Positions 13,021-24,867 of a DNA stretch of 64,000 nt are shown here, piece by piece; the first letter of the stretch is position 1, and each line of letters opens with the position of its first letter. The translations under genes were made by a program, and so were the position numbers. The stretch is from Cristatella mucedo (taxonomy: Eukaryota; Bryozoa; Phylactolaemata; Cristatellidae). The stretch covers positions 762,501 through 826,500 of the forward strand of contig WPIO01000022.1 in NCBI GenBank assembly GCA_009760855.2. Direction: 5' to 3'. The notes under the pieces were generated by a model, which had not been told where the DNA came from, ran no database searches, and saw nothing but the letters and a program-made list of their open reading frames with translations.

Positions 13021-13102
13021 GTGACAATTTTCGTAGCGAACTTTCTCGCATCTGCAGAAAATCTTGAGACGTGGCCGGCGTTAATTAAATTCTCTTGTAA
13101 AT
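13021..13102 (+). repeat. 82-bp direct repeat, copy 1
   Basis: Starts GTGACAATTTTCGTAGCGAA and ends ATTCTCTTGTAAAT. It is repeated at 13197-13278 with a single difference (CGTAG versus CGGAG). Confidence 0.95.
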
Positions 13103-13196
13103 TAATTTTAGCGCTTGTGCTGAAGGCCTACTGGTCGAATGTGCTCCTAGGTAAGTGACTACGGAAAAGGAGTGTGCTTATCATAGCACCTAGTAG

Positions 13197-13278
13197 GTGA
13201 CAATTTTCGGAGCGAACTTTCTCGCATCTGCAGAAAATCTTGAGACGTGGCCGGCGTTAATTAAATTCTCTTGTAAAT
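13197..13278 (+). repeat. 82-bp direct repeat, copy 2
   Basis: Same 82 bp as 13021-13102 apart from one base. The copies are offset by 176 bp and the 94-bp spacer is unrelated to the sequence after copy 2, so this is a recent local duplication rather than a longer tandem array. Confidence 0.95.
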
Positions 13279-14134
13279 GCTCGCTCTACGGATATCGTGG
13301 GAAAAGGAGCGCCATTCCACATCTAGCAAGGCGCTTATATAAAGATTTTTTGTCTTAAAGTCCAAGAATTCTATTGAATTTATTTCGGAGAGGCAAGTTT
13401 ACTTTCTTTTACTTTATGAAAATTATCTCATTTGATCTAAATGTTCTGATTATGACGCCTGTTGGCATTCTATGCTTTTTACCAAATCATCAATACTTGG
13501 AATCGCTGTTTTTCTTCCTTCCTCTTGCTAGGTCAAAATGTGGCTAAAGACCCTAATTCGGTTTATCACGCCGTGTACTTGGTCAGCCACAACGTATCCG
13601 AAATGAAAAGCCTCAAAAAGTGGAACGTAAACTGAGTTTAAGTTCAATCCGATACCAATTCAACCTTCTAGCTATGATTAAGAAGAGCTATTATAAGCTC
13701 CTTACAGAAAATCACCAATGTGTGTTGATTTCATTATTCACTTTTAGAAAACAGCGTAAAACTTTAAATTCCTTACACTGACGGATCCTACCGCTTGGAG
13801 GCCATGTCCAAAAAATGGCTTACATGAACATGCCTGTTACTTTAATAGATAAAATGGCAAGAATGATTATGCTAACCATCCGATGAATGCACTATGTTCA
13901 ATGGGATGCTCTGTCAGCCATGCATGCGTGTGATTAAAAAGAAACTGCAGCAACATCTATTCTCGTCAAGAATGGTGTAACAGGTTAACCCACCAAAGTT
14001 CACACGGTTTTTATTGGGCATTTGCATTCTATGGACTTCGATGGCCCGGCCCAGATTGCAGCCCTCAATATTCGAAATGCGAAACAATAGCCATTTTCAC
14101 AAAAAGCGTCAAATGCAGTTTTGATTCCAAATCA

Positions 14135-14139
14135 TAGAG

Positions 14140-14175
<36 letters not shown>

Positions 14176-14201
14176 GATGTATATATATAGATGTATGTAT
14201 G

Positions 14202-14232
<31 letters not shown>
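14135..14232. repeat. (TA)n microsatellite with GTA interruptions
   Basis: Alternating AT with ATGTATGTATG interruptions in the middle. Confidence 0.93.
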
Positions 14233-14233
<1 letters not shown>

Positions 14234-14239
14234 TCATAT

Positions 14240-15760
14240 GTGTCAGGTTTGCCCACAAAATTTCATGTGATTGCGCTTTCTCGTTTTCATGCTATATTCT
14301 CAAGCCGAGCCAGCCAGCTTCCCTAAATAATTATGCTGCTACACAGCTGCTATTGACAAAATAGCTGTCGCGCAACTGCGTTTTTAATTCCACATTATAT
14401 AAAACATTATTACGGCTTTACTCACTAAATTTCAGGACGTTGTCCATTCACGCTCTCGTGCATTTGATTGACATTCTCGTGCATTCTCGCGTCTTTGATT
14501 GGCTGGGCCAGCCAGAATCACTACCCATTCAAACTGCAAAATGGTGACTATTTCCAAGATAGCCTTCGCGAAACTGCAGCTACAAATTCACTTTTCAGAA
14601 AACTGTTACGGGTGTATCCATCATATCGCATGCGATTTCGTAAGCGCGTTCTCATGCTACGGCCTCCAGTGGCCCAGGCCGGCTAGCCTCCCGCCATATT
14701 CCAACTGTTATACAGCTGGTAATTCTACAATAGGCGTCTCCTAACTTCGGTTTCGATTTCACGTTACAGGAAACATTGTTCCGGGTTTACGCACGTAACT
14801 CCATGCGACTGAGCTTTTTGTTTTAAATGCTATGGCCTTCAATAGCATCGTGCTGTGAAATTTGCAATAAATTCTGTAGGAAAACTCACTATACTGCAGT
14901 CTATAATACAGAGAAAACACTGCAACTTCGCCCAGCTGCATCTTGTGCAATGGATGGCAGGTAGATCTGCGTTCGAAAAAGCTAAACCACTGGCTGGACC
15001 GGAACATTAGAGGCAATTTCAATTATAGCATCCATCGCAGTACCGAGAACTTTTTGACTAAACCCAAAGCGTGGTTGTAAATGAGGCAGAAACCAAACTG
15101 CGGCCTCACGCCACTGATTTTTTTAATGGCAGGTGAATAGCAGTTAGAAGGTGCCGGGACACTGGCTGAGCCAGGATTGTGGAGGCCGTTTGCACGAGAG
15201 CGGGCATGCGCAGCTGTGTTCAAATCTATGCGCCAGCATTAAACATCGTTGTTCATAAAATTGGAGAGTAACCGAATGTCCATGCAGCTGATTTTAGACA
15301 TGTCACATGGTGAATCCTGGTTCGATACTTGGTGGGCAAGTCGGTAGGAAGTCACTTGAACGAATATGCGCATTCGAAGCAAGGATAAATGCACGCATAA
15401 ATCAGAAACATCATTATTTTATAATATGGAACTGAAAACGCAGCTTTTAGAGGCCGACTCTATTAAACGCTAGTAGATAAAGAGTTCTGCGTGTTTCCTG
15501 TTACTGGCTGGGGTAGCGCTTTTGGAGGCCATTTGCATGAAAACGTGCGTACGCAATTGCATGAACTTTTTAAAAGTTTCTTTCCGGTTTGAACACAGCA
15601 AGCCTGATGCGCTCGTAAAACTTATGCATGTCAAAACGGTTAGATAATGACAGTGCGTTATATTAATAGATGTTGTTAAATTGTAACGGTTGGACGCAGG
15701 ATATGTCAAAGTCTAAGGTTTAGACGGTGTAAAATATTCTTTAAAAGAGACGGTCATTCA
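14240..15760. other. No gene recognised
   Basis: Moderately AT-rich. A loosely repeated motif (GCCAGCC, then AAACTGC, then GCATGCGATTT-like) occurs near 14310-14420 and 14490-14700 and may be a decayed local duplication. No coding evidence. Confidence 0.35.
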
Positions 15761-15764
15761 GTTG

Positions 15765-16265
15765 AACTTTAATAATAATAATATTAACGCACTTGATAAA
15801 GCGCCTTCAGAGAACTCAGCCTCTTTCTAAGCGCTTTACATTTGCTACAAAGGAAGCATGATTTAATAGTTTGTAGTAGCTTGCTCAATAAACATCAAGA
15901 ATTACATGGTTAGGGGTGACATGCACAGGGTCAGCATGCAAGTGTGGTTAGTGGCAGTATGCACAGTGTCAGCACACATAAGCACATAAATGACGAATCG
16001 CAGGAACTCACTAAATACTCTAAAAAATAGGTGCGTTTTTAGTTTCTTTTTAAATGTGGTCAAGTCAGGGGATGTCGTGACGGAATTCGGGAGTGAGTTC
16101 CACGCTTTGGGAGCATACGAACTAAAGGCACGGTCTCATAAGGATTTGAGGTTTGAATGAAGTCTAGGTAAACACTTAAGATCCCGAAAAGCGAGTGGTA
16201 CGATGCGTAGCCTGGTGGGGCAGTAGATCTGATAGGTAGAACTTTAGGCTTCGAAGAAAGCTATA
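15765..16265 (-). mobile_element. LINE-B 3' portion
   Basis: Starts with the (AAT)n tail and the hairpin tail (GCACTTGATAAAGCGCCTTC, TCTAAGCGCTTTACATTTGC), then the characteristic GACATGCACAGGGTCAGCAT and CAGTATGCACAGTGTCAGCA segments, then TTTTTAAATGTGGTCAAGTC. A 5'-truncated minus-strand copy. Confidence 0.8.
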
Positions 16266-16359
16266 CATACGCTGGCACTGTTTATGCGTTTCTCTCAGTG
16301 GCTATGCAATGAATGTTCTACATGAATGACATGGAGTTGTTAGATCAAGTTTATTGATC

Positions 16360-16625
16360 ATTTTTATATAGTTATATATGATATAAATCTAATATATACA
16401 GATATTTATAATATGTATTAGTTTACAATTAAATGCATTCAAATAATTTTAATTATATAAATGTAAAAATAAATATAAATAAATATATTACTATTATAAT
16501 AATTCATAAAAATGTATACATTTATATAAGAAATGAATCCTATATAATATGTATACCAACAGATACTAATTTATGTTATTATATTGTAGATATATATTAG
16601 TTTTATCAATGCTTTAATAGATCAA
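16360..16625. repeat. AT-rich low-complexity stretch
   Basis: Almost pure A/T with ATAAATATA-like words. No coding content. Confidence 0.8.
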
Positions 16626-16839
16626 GTTTTATGTATGAATGGCATTCTTAGATTCCGTTCTGTATTACTAGCGTCGGCACACAGTGTACCCGCGTGTATT
16701 GGTGCAGCGACCAAATTTCGCTGCTCTAGCCGTGCTTCGATGCGTGAGCTCCAGTAAGATTTGTCACCCCCCCTATGCACCACGTCCTCTTTCTTTATTT
16801 CGGATTGTTCTCATTTCAATTTAGTGTGCAAAAACACGC

Positions 16840-17865
<1,026 letters not shown>

Positions 17866-17869
17866 ATGC

Positions 17870-20300
17870 GCAATAAATCCCTATTAATTAGCGACGTTAT
17901 TTCTGAAAAAGGCCTCGACCAGCTCGCCTTGACTGAAACTTCGCTAAAATTGATAAACTGCACGGACAATTAAAGATGTATCCCGGCTGGTTTCTCCTTC
18001 TTTCACACCTCTAGATCCATTAACCTGGAGGTGGGGTCGCTATTATCACGCGCTCAACCTTCAATTTCAAGTCGTTTGCAGTACCCTCAAAGCAGTCTTT
18101 CGAATCTATTGTCTTGATTTCACCCGACAACATACTGCCGATGATGGTAGTAGTAGTCTATCAACCACCAGGTACCAAGTCTTCCTTTATCTCAATCGGA
18201 TTTCTCTTATCTCATTTCGATTCTATGTGCAAGAAGTCAATTTTTCTTAATATGGGGGATTTCAACATTCATAACTTATCTGACGCCTTCAGCACAAAAT
18301 TGCGTGCACTGTCTGACTCATTGTCTCTTGAGGCTTATGTGCATGGCCCTACTCACATCAAGAGTCACACACTCGACCAAATTTTCTCATTCAACTGCAC
18401 TGCACCATAGCCAATTACAACCAAATTCCGCTAATCTGGCCACATGCAGATCTCATTCAGTCTACGATGTGTGCCCTTCTCGTCATTTAAAATCACCTGT
18501 GAATCGCGAAACCTCGAGACACTTGATACTGTTCAATACTGTTGGTGCGAGAATATCTGCTTCGCTTCTGCTGTTCAATGCCCCTCCCGACCTGTCATCA
18601 TGGTATATTGCTACAATCTGACACTAGCGGACATGCTCGATGGGTTGGCACCTCTGACTAAGCGCTCTGTCCTCCCTCGCCCAGATGGCCTTTGGCTTAC
18701 CACAGACATTAAATTAGCTAGGTCTACTAAGCGAAAGCTTGAAAAAGCGTACAAAAGATCATGACTGACTGTCCATCGGCAGGCATACGAGTACTACTGT
18801 AGGTCGTGTCAATCAATCCTAGCAAAGGCCAAGTCTAGCTTCTACAAAGACATTGTTGAATCACAGATGCACAATCCAAAAATGCTTATGTCAACGATCG
18901 ACATTATCCTTAAACGCTCCCAGGTTAGCTCCTTACCCGATGATCCCTGTGATGATCTAGCTGATTGCTTCTCTTGATTCTTTGTCCAGAAGATAGACAA
19001 GATTAGGAAGTCTATCCCTGCGATGGCAGCATCCACCTAGAATGCTGTCCCTTGATTCCTTGTAGCACCTCAATGTCTACATTCAAGCAGGTCACTAGTG
19101 ATCTCGTCCCGAAGTTCATATCCCAATTAAAAAAGACAAGTCCTTTGGACCCTATTCTCACTGTCCTGCTCCTACGTTGCATTGATATGCTGCTGCCATG
19201 CATAGCTAACTTTATTATATCATTAGCCTCAGGTCATGTCCCAGAATCTTTAAAAAAGCTGTAGTCAGGCCACTACTCAAGAAAGCGACACTAGACCAAG
19301 AGAACTTGAGCAACTACCGCCCAGTCTCCCATCTACCATTCCTATCAAAGACACTGGAACGAGTCGTGGCAGATCAGCTGAACTCACATATTGAAACTTC
19401 AAACCTTTCTAGTAAGTTTCTGTCTGGCTTTAGAGCTAAGCTAAACTGTTGTTCATAGGACATCCTAAGCGTGTTGCTGGATTAAAAGGCTTTGCGCTTC
19501 TAATAGATGATGCTGTTATGCGACTATCACCACGTGCTCAAAATTTAGGTATCGTTTTTCCTCAGCTGCCTCAATTTTAAAAGCTTAATTCAGAAGACTG
19601 CTTCTACAGCTAGCCATCACGTGCGATCCCTATCCAAGATAAGGTGCTGTCTTCCACAGTTTCATGCAAAACATTTAACTAGCTCTTTAGTTCTGTCACG
19701 GCTTGATTATTGTAATTCCCTTTTGGCTGGGCTGCCAAATAAAGCAACTAGGCCACTGCAGCCATGAATATGGCTGCAAGGCTAGTCCAAGTCCCAGAGG
19801 TTTGAGCACGTGTCTCCTTTGCTAAAAGAGGTAGGATGGATGCCGGTTGAGCAATGGATAGAGAGCAAAGCTCTTAAGCTGACCCACAAGGCCCGCCACG
19901 GCTTGGTTCCTTCGTACCTAGCTGAACTTCTGCACCAGTTTCAGCCTCTTCACGCCCTCAGGTCCTGTGTGGACAATAAATTAGCTGTTCCATTCCTCCG
20001 CTTAAAGACAGTTGGCGACAGAAGCTTTAGCTCTACATGTCCTAGACTGTGGAACTCGCTTCCACAATTCTTACGTAACGAAAACTACTCTCCTGCTGCC
20101 GTCTATGGCTCATCCTTTTCAGCGGTCCTGAGCTGCTACTTTTATGCTACTCACTACCTCAACTGCTCTCCTGACTCCGCTATGCTTCCCACTTTCTCTT
20201 TGTTGCGTGACACAAAGTCTGTTGGCTACCGAATGCGTACCGAAAGCCGCTTAGGCTGTGAGTGCGCTATACAAAACTCTCCTGCGTAACACCCACATGG
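17870..20300 (+). mobile_element. LINE-A, internally deleted copy
   Basis: Dead L2/CR1-like LINE. The 5' part encodes an apurinic-type endonuclease domain in broken frames: DQLALTETSLK near 17920, VVYQPPG near 18150, MGDFNIHNL near 18255 and TLDQIF near 18370. A linker follows (LADMLDGLAPLTKRS near 18625), then the start of reverse transcriptase ([20 protein letters not shown] near 19312). The central RT catalytic region is absent around 19440-19500. The conserved C-terminal region resumes at 19810-20289 (SPLLKEVGWMPVEQWIESK, then DRSFSSTCPRLWNSLPQFL). A copy of similar age lies on the minus strand at 21.6-23.6 kb. Confidence 0.82.
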
Positions 20301-20339
20301 TCTTTATGACTTTGCGGAGTTTTAGATGGAAATACAACG

Positions 20340-20750
20340 AATCCACAGAGTCAGCATCGTTTCGGGTGTACAACGATCTAATCAGGCATGCAGGCATGGG
20401 TAGAGTCTCTCTGCCTATTTTGCTCGATCTTTTGGCAGTTTTGATATTATTGATAACCTACTGCTCCTACTCGAGCGCCTCTCATCTCACCTTGGCATCA
20501 CTGACACTGCTCTGCAATGGTTCAGGTCCTATCTCAGTAGGAGACACCATAGTATTGATGTGAATGAACAAAGATCATCTGAGGAACCTCTGAAATATGG
20601 GGTAGCTCAAAATTCCGTCCTTGGTCCCGTTCTTTTCACGGTTTATACTCTCCCTCTAGCCTATGTGATTTCCAGGCACAATCTAGGCTTTCAATTCTAT
20701 ACTGATGAACATCCTTTGTGCCTTTGCTTAAATAAATATATAAATAAATA
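20340..20750 (+). mobile_element. LINE reverse transcriptase fragment
   Basis: RT fingers and palm in two frames: an ILLDL-A-F-IID word near 20420, ALQWFRSYLS near 20515, VLGPVLFTVYTLPLAYV near 20625, and FYTDEHPLC where the usual catalytic YADD word has decayed. It ends in ATAAATAAATA. Together with the gap in the preceding LINE-A copy, it may be a displaced or separate element. Confidence 0.7.
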
Positions 20751-20751
20751 C

Positions 20752-20872
20752 TAGCTGATTGATCAACCTCTTTTTTATGGCGACAGAAGAGCCTTTACGG
20801 CTATCACTACCGCTAGCAGTGGCGATAAAGGATCGCCAAATGATTCGAACCCACGACCTCGGGGGGGGGGGC
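20752..20872 (-). mobile_element. SINE-2
   Basis: Reads GACAGAAGAGCCTTTACGGC, then GCTATCACTACCGCTAGCAG, then TAAAGGATCGCCAAATGATT, then CGAACCCACGACCTCG (reversed box B). The tRNA head is cut off at a G run. Confidence 0.75.
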
Positions 20873-20886
20873 CAGGTCGTGGGTTC
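20847..20886. repeat. Inverted repeat at SINE-2 head
   Basis: A perfect 13-bp inverted pair, GAACCCACGACCT at 20847-20859 and its complement at 20874-20886, spaced by a G-rich 14-nt loop. The right arm is a plus-strand SINE-type box B. Confidence 0.9.
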
Positions 20887-20934
20887 ACTGACATTTGTGA
20901 CATTCATGCATGGATGGCAACAAACTTTCTTAAA

Positions 20935-21130
20935 TTGAATGATTTAATGTAATGTAATGTATCTCCGTCTGTAACACTACAAAGCCATATTGACTATGTG
21001 AGTATTACGCAGGAGAGTTTTGTATAGCACACTCGCAGCCTAAGCTGCTTCCGGTACGCATTCGGCAGCCAACAGATTTTATCTCACGCAACAAAGGGAA
21101 AGAGGCATATCATAGTCAGAAGAGAAGTTT
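20935..21130 (-). mobile_element. LINE-A 3' end fragment
   Basis: Starts with the tail TAATGTAATGTAATGTATCTCC, followed by GCAGGAGAGTTTTGTATAGC and CAACAGATTTTATCTCACGC, as in the 21.6 kb copy. Only the last part of the ORF and the 3' UTR remain. Confidence 0.75.
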
Positions 21131-21139
21131 ATGAAGTGA

Positions 21140-21190
21140 ATAATAATAATAATAATAACATTGCACTAGTTAAAGCGCCCTCAGAGAACT

Positions 21191-21259
<69 letters not shown>

Positions 21260-21335
21260 GGCGCTTTACATTTGCTGCAAAGGGAAATGCAATCGAATGG
21301 TGAGTAATATCATGCTTGAATAACATTAAAGTAGC
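21140..21335 (-). mobile_element. LINE-B tail with (CT)n expansion inside
   Basis: (AAT)n, then TTAAAGCGCCCTCAGAGAAC, then TTAAT followed by 66 bp of (CT)n, then AGGCGCTTTACATTTGCTGC. The repeat sits exactly where other copies have ATCTCTTTCTAGG, so it grew from the hairpin arm. The right end joins a LINE-A piece. Confidence 0.85.
21193..21258. repeat. (CT)n microsatellite
   Basis: 66 bp of pure CT within the LINE-B tail. Confidence 0.95.
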
Positions 21336-21566
21336 AGCTCAGGACGGCTGGGAAGGATGAGCCAAAGTCGGCAGCAGGAGAGGAGTTGTCGTTGCGTAAG
21401 AATTGTACAGTCAAGGACCTGCAGAGCTAAAGCTTCTGTCGTTAACGGTCTTACGCAGAGTAATAGAAAGCTAATTTCTTGTCCATACAGGACCTGAGGG
21501 CGCGAAGAGGCTGAAACTGGTGCAGCAGTTCGGCTAGCTATGGAGGAGCCAAGCCGTGGTGGGCCA
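21336..21566 (-). mobile_element. LINE-A 3' ORF fragment
   Basis: Matches the C-terminal coding region of LINE-A: AAAGTAGCAGCTCAGGACGG, then GGACCTGAGGGCGCGAAGAG, then GCAGCAGTTCGGCTAGCTA. It is flanked by LINE-B on the left and another LINE-A tail on the right, so it is a separate truncated copy. Confidence 0.7.
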
Positions 21567-23572
21567 TGTGTAATGTAATGTATCTCCTTCAGTAACTCCA
21601 CAGAGTCATAAAGACCATGTGGGTGTTACGCAGGAGAGTTTTGTATAGCGCACTCACAGCCTAAGCGGCTTTCGGTACCCATTCGGTAGCCAACAGACTT
21701 CGTGTCACGCAACAAAGAGAAAGTGGGAAGCATAGCGGAGTCATGAGAGCAGTTGAGGTAGTGAGTAGCATAAAAGTAGCAGCTCAGGACCGCTGAAAAA
21801 GATGAGCCATAGTCGGCAGTCGGAGAGTAGTTGTCGTTGCGTAAGAATTGTGGAAGCGAGTTCCACAGTCTAGGACCTGTAGAGCTAAAGCTTCTGTCGC
21901 CAACTGTCTTTAAGCGGAGGAATGGGACAGCTAATTTATTGTCCACACAGGACCTGAGGGCGCGAACAGGCTGAAACTGGTGCAGCAGTTCAGTTAGGTA
22001 CGAAGGAGCTAAGCCATGGCGGGCCTTGTGGGTCAGCGTAAGAACTTTGCTCTGTATCCTTTGCTCAACCGGCAACCATCCTAGCTCTTTTAGCAGAGGT
22101 GACAGTGTGGGTCAGCTTAAGAACTTTGCTCTTTAGCCATTGATCAACCAGCAGCCATCTTAGCTCTTTTAGCAAAGGAGACATGTGGTCAAACCTTTGG
22201 GACTTAAAAACTAGCCTTGCAGCCATATTCATAGCCAGCTGCAGTGGCCTAGTTGCTTTTTCGGTAACCCAGCCATAAGGGATGTACAATAATCAAGCCA
22301 AGACCAAACCAAGGAGCTAGTTAAATTTGTTTGCATGCCACTGTGGATGACAGCTCCTAATCTTGGTTAGGGATCGGACGTGATGGCTAGCTGTAGAAGC
22401 AGTCTTCTGAATGAAGCTTTTAAAATTGAGGCAGCTGTCGAAAACGACAGGTAAATTTCGAGCACGCGGTGATGGTTGCACAACAGCATCTCCTATTAAA
22501 AGAGCAAATCCTTTTAACTCAGCCGCACTCTAAGGGTGTCCTATGAGCAGCAGTTCGGTTTTATTGTCATTTAGTTTCCAGGAGTTTTCCGACTTCCAGG
22601 ATTGAATGTCGGTAAGGCAACTATTCAGTTTATCAGTTGCTGCAGCAGAATCCAACGGTTTAAATGATAAATACAGCTGAGTATCGTCAGCACAAAAGTG
22701 ATATCCTATTTCATGGACCTTTATCACTTTTACCTGAGGTTGAGTGTAAATGGAGAATAGCAATGGACTAATGGAGAACATTGACCATGGAGAACAGCAC
22801 GGGTGAATTGTCTCGCGTGTGAGACATTACTCACACACGAAACGGATTGAACACGATCAGACAAGTATAATTTAAACCATGCCAGTGCCTCGTATGCCAG
22901 ACCAATCGCAGTTCTCAATCGTTCAAGTAGAACATCGTGATCAATAGTGTTAAAGGCAGCTGATAGATCTAGCAGAGACAAGGCAATGACATTCCCGTCA
23001 TCGTTTCCACATAGAATCTCATTGTTAACACGAACGAGAGCAGTTTAAGTGGAGTGCTGCCTCTTGGACCCCGATTGAAATTTTTCTGACATTTCATTCT
23101 TTTCAATATGCGAACCATCTGCTTAGCGACAATTTTTTCAAGGATCTTTGACAATAAAGGAAGAAGGGAAACTGGTGATAGTTTGCGAGGACCTGTGTAA
23201 CTAATCCAGACTTTTCAAGTATGTGTCTAACGACTGCCATTTTGAAGGACTTGGGTACAACTCCTTTTTCCAAAGAAGCAATAAAAATCTCAGTTATGGC
23301 CGGGCTAAGTTGATCTGCCAGTGAAGACCACAGAGATGATGGTATCGGGTCTTCAGGAAATAAGCTTTTTTACTAGACCTTTGTAAGGCAGCCACATCGC
23401 ATGCAGAAACCTCGGAAAAAATTTTAAGGAAGGTCACAGTTCGTGATTCCGCAATTGCTTTACTCGGAGGGGGCTTGATGGAGGTACGAACGTGCATAGT
23501 TTTTTCAACAAAGAAGGCTGAAAATGATGATAAAACTAACTTCCTTCTTATGAGCAAGCCAATGGTGATTTA
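21567..23572 (-). mobile_element. LINE-A, longest copy: RT to 3' end
   Basis: Minus-strand L2/CR1-like element of about 2 kb. From 5' to 3': pre-RT linker near 23350-23550; SKILEKIVAKQMV near 23150; the RT word LLDLSAAFNTIDHDVLLERL near 22975-22915; the catalytic FCADDTQLYLSF near 22700 with both Asp present; SENSWKLNDNKTELLLIGHP near 22590-22535; then the C-terminal SYLTELLHQFQPVRALRSCV and TGPRLWNSLPQFLRNDNYS (21626-22075). The tail is ATACATTACATTACA. Frameshifts, a stop near 23045 and a 79-bp tandem duplication at 22028-22185 disable it. No endonuclease is included. Confidence 0.85.
22028..22185 (-). repeat. 79-bp tandem duplication inside LINE-A
   Basis: GTGGGTCAGCGTAAGAACTT at 22028 recurs as GTGGGTCAGCTTAAGAACTT at 22107, and the match continues to a common TAGCTCTTTTAGCA segment. 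The 79-bp period is not a multiple of three, so it shifts the reading frame of the LINE. Confidence 0.85.
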
Positions 23573-23574
23573 GA

Positions 23575-24605
23575 AATTGGAAAGGTTAACGCTCAAAATC
23601 GGCTCTGCCAGCGTATCTTCAGTTGAATCCTCTCGAAATCCGGGTGTCATGTTCCAAAGCGACCTTTAATTCGCCCCGACCAAGGTCTGACTGAGGTCGT
23701 GGGCTCGAGCCCCGAGGCATATGTGAAGCGCCTGAATAGAGATTAAATTCTCTTGGGGCGCTATATAAATGAATTAGATTTTAATTATATTAGACGACCA
23801 CATCAGCTGTAAAGTCAAGTCTGCCTACTTTCAGCTACATAACATTGCTAAAATTCGGGGCCTGTTTAGACAGGGATATCACATCTAAATGGATCCATGC
23901 ATTTGTGACATCCCATATTGACTTCTGTAACTCACTTCTTGCTGGCCTACCGGCATTTGCACTCAGGTGCTTACAGCTTGTGCAAAACTCTGCAGCCATG
24001 CTTGTCTGTCGCAAGCGTCACAGTTGCTACATTTCACCACTTCTCGCCGACCTGCACTGGCTAACAGTCAAGCAACGGGTCGACTTTAAGGTTTTATCGT
24101 TCACTTTTAGATCCCTTCATTCTTTGACTCCATCCTACCTATCGGATATACTGCCCACCAGGCTAAGTATCGTACCACCTGCTTTTCGTAATCTAGCTGT
24201 ATACCTATACCTCGTACAAACCTCAAATTCTTTGGAGACCGTGCCTTTAGTTTGTATGCTCTCAAAGCCTGGAACTCGCTCCCGACTTGCGTCACGACAT
24301 CTACCAACTAGACCACATTTAAAAGGAAAGTAAAAACGCATAAATTTATCACAGCATTTAATGGGTCCCTAAGATGTTACCTTTATGTGCTAATGCGAGC
24401 AGACGCGGTCCATGCCGACACCAACCATACTTGCATGCTGACCATGTGCATGTCACTTCTAATCGACCCATTCTTGTTGTTTATCGAGCATGCTACCACA
24501 AATCATTCGATCATGCTTCCTTTGCAACAAATGTTAGTGCCTAGAAAGAGATTGAGTTCTCCGAAGACGCTATATCAAATGTATTATTATCGTTACTATT
24601 ATCCA
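23575..24605 (+). mobile_element. LINE-B copy, interrupted by a SINE-1
   Basis: 3' half of the ORF in broken frames: RDITSKWIHAFVTSHIDFC, ALRCLQLVQNSAAML, SLTPSYLSDILPTRLSIV. Then the 3' UTR with CATGCTGACCATGTGCATG, the tail GCCTAGAAAGAGATTGAGTT and ATTATTATCG. A SINE-1 (23666-23795) splits the segment that reads CCAAAGTGACCTTTCATTAG in the 11.8 kb copy. One frame stays open for 162 codons (23845-24333), but the stop and the missing 5' part mean no function. Confidence 0.85.
23666..23795 (+). mobile_element. SINE-1 inserted into LINE-B
   Basis: Starts at CGCCCCGACCAAGGTCTGAC (the first part of the tRNA head is missing), with box B GTGGGCTCGAGCCCC, GTGAAGCGCCTGAATAGAG and TGGGGCGCTATATAAATGAA. 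TTAATT-like words flank both sides, consistent with a short target duplication. LINE-B sequence resumes at AGACGACCACATCAGC. Confidence 0.82.
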
Positions 24606-24820
24606 ATTGCGGAGCCAAGGGTTCTCTCAAAGGAGAGGGAGTTTCGCCCCCTACAGTAGAGATGGCGAGTGACCTTCGCCGCCCTCACCTTCAAGTCCAC
24701 AGCCTGATCTGAAACAAAATGGGTTGCCTACCCGGGAAACACTTTGAAGTATTTATCGACATACGCCTAGACTCGCTATGTAAGACTTCATATTCTTAAG
24801 CCCGCTGGCTAGCCCCTTTC

Positions 24821-24867
24821 CTATTATCAGGGTAGCCGCAGGGGCACTCTATTATCAGGGTAGCCGC
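24821..24867 (+). repeat. 19-bp direct repeat
   Basis: CTATTATCAGGGTAGCCGC occurs at 24821-24839 and again, perfectly, at 24849-24867. Confidence 0.93.

Larger units (their letters stand above)
12651..14130. other. No gene recognised; holds an 82-bp direct repeat
   Basis: Non-coding by inspection. The only clear structure is the pair of near-identical 82-bp segments listed separately. Confidence 0.4.

Noticed and set aside
23845-24333. 162-codon open frame that could be called a gene
   Set aside because: It is the 3' part of a truncated LINE-B reading frame, with broken frames upstream and no start of its own.
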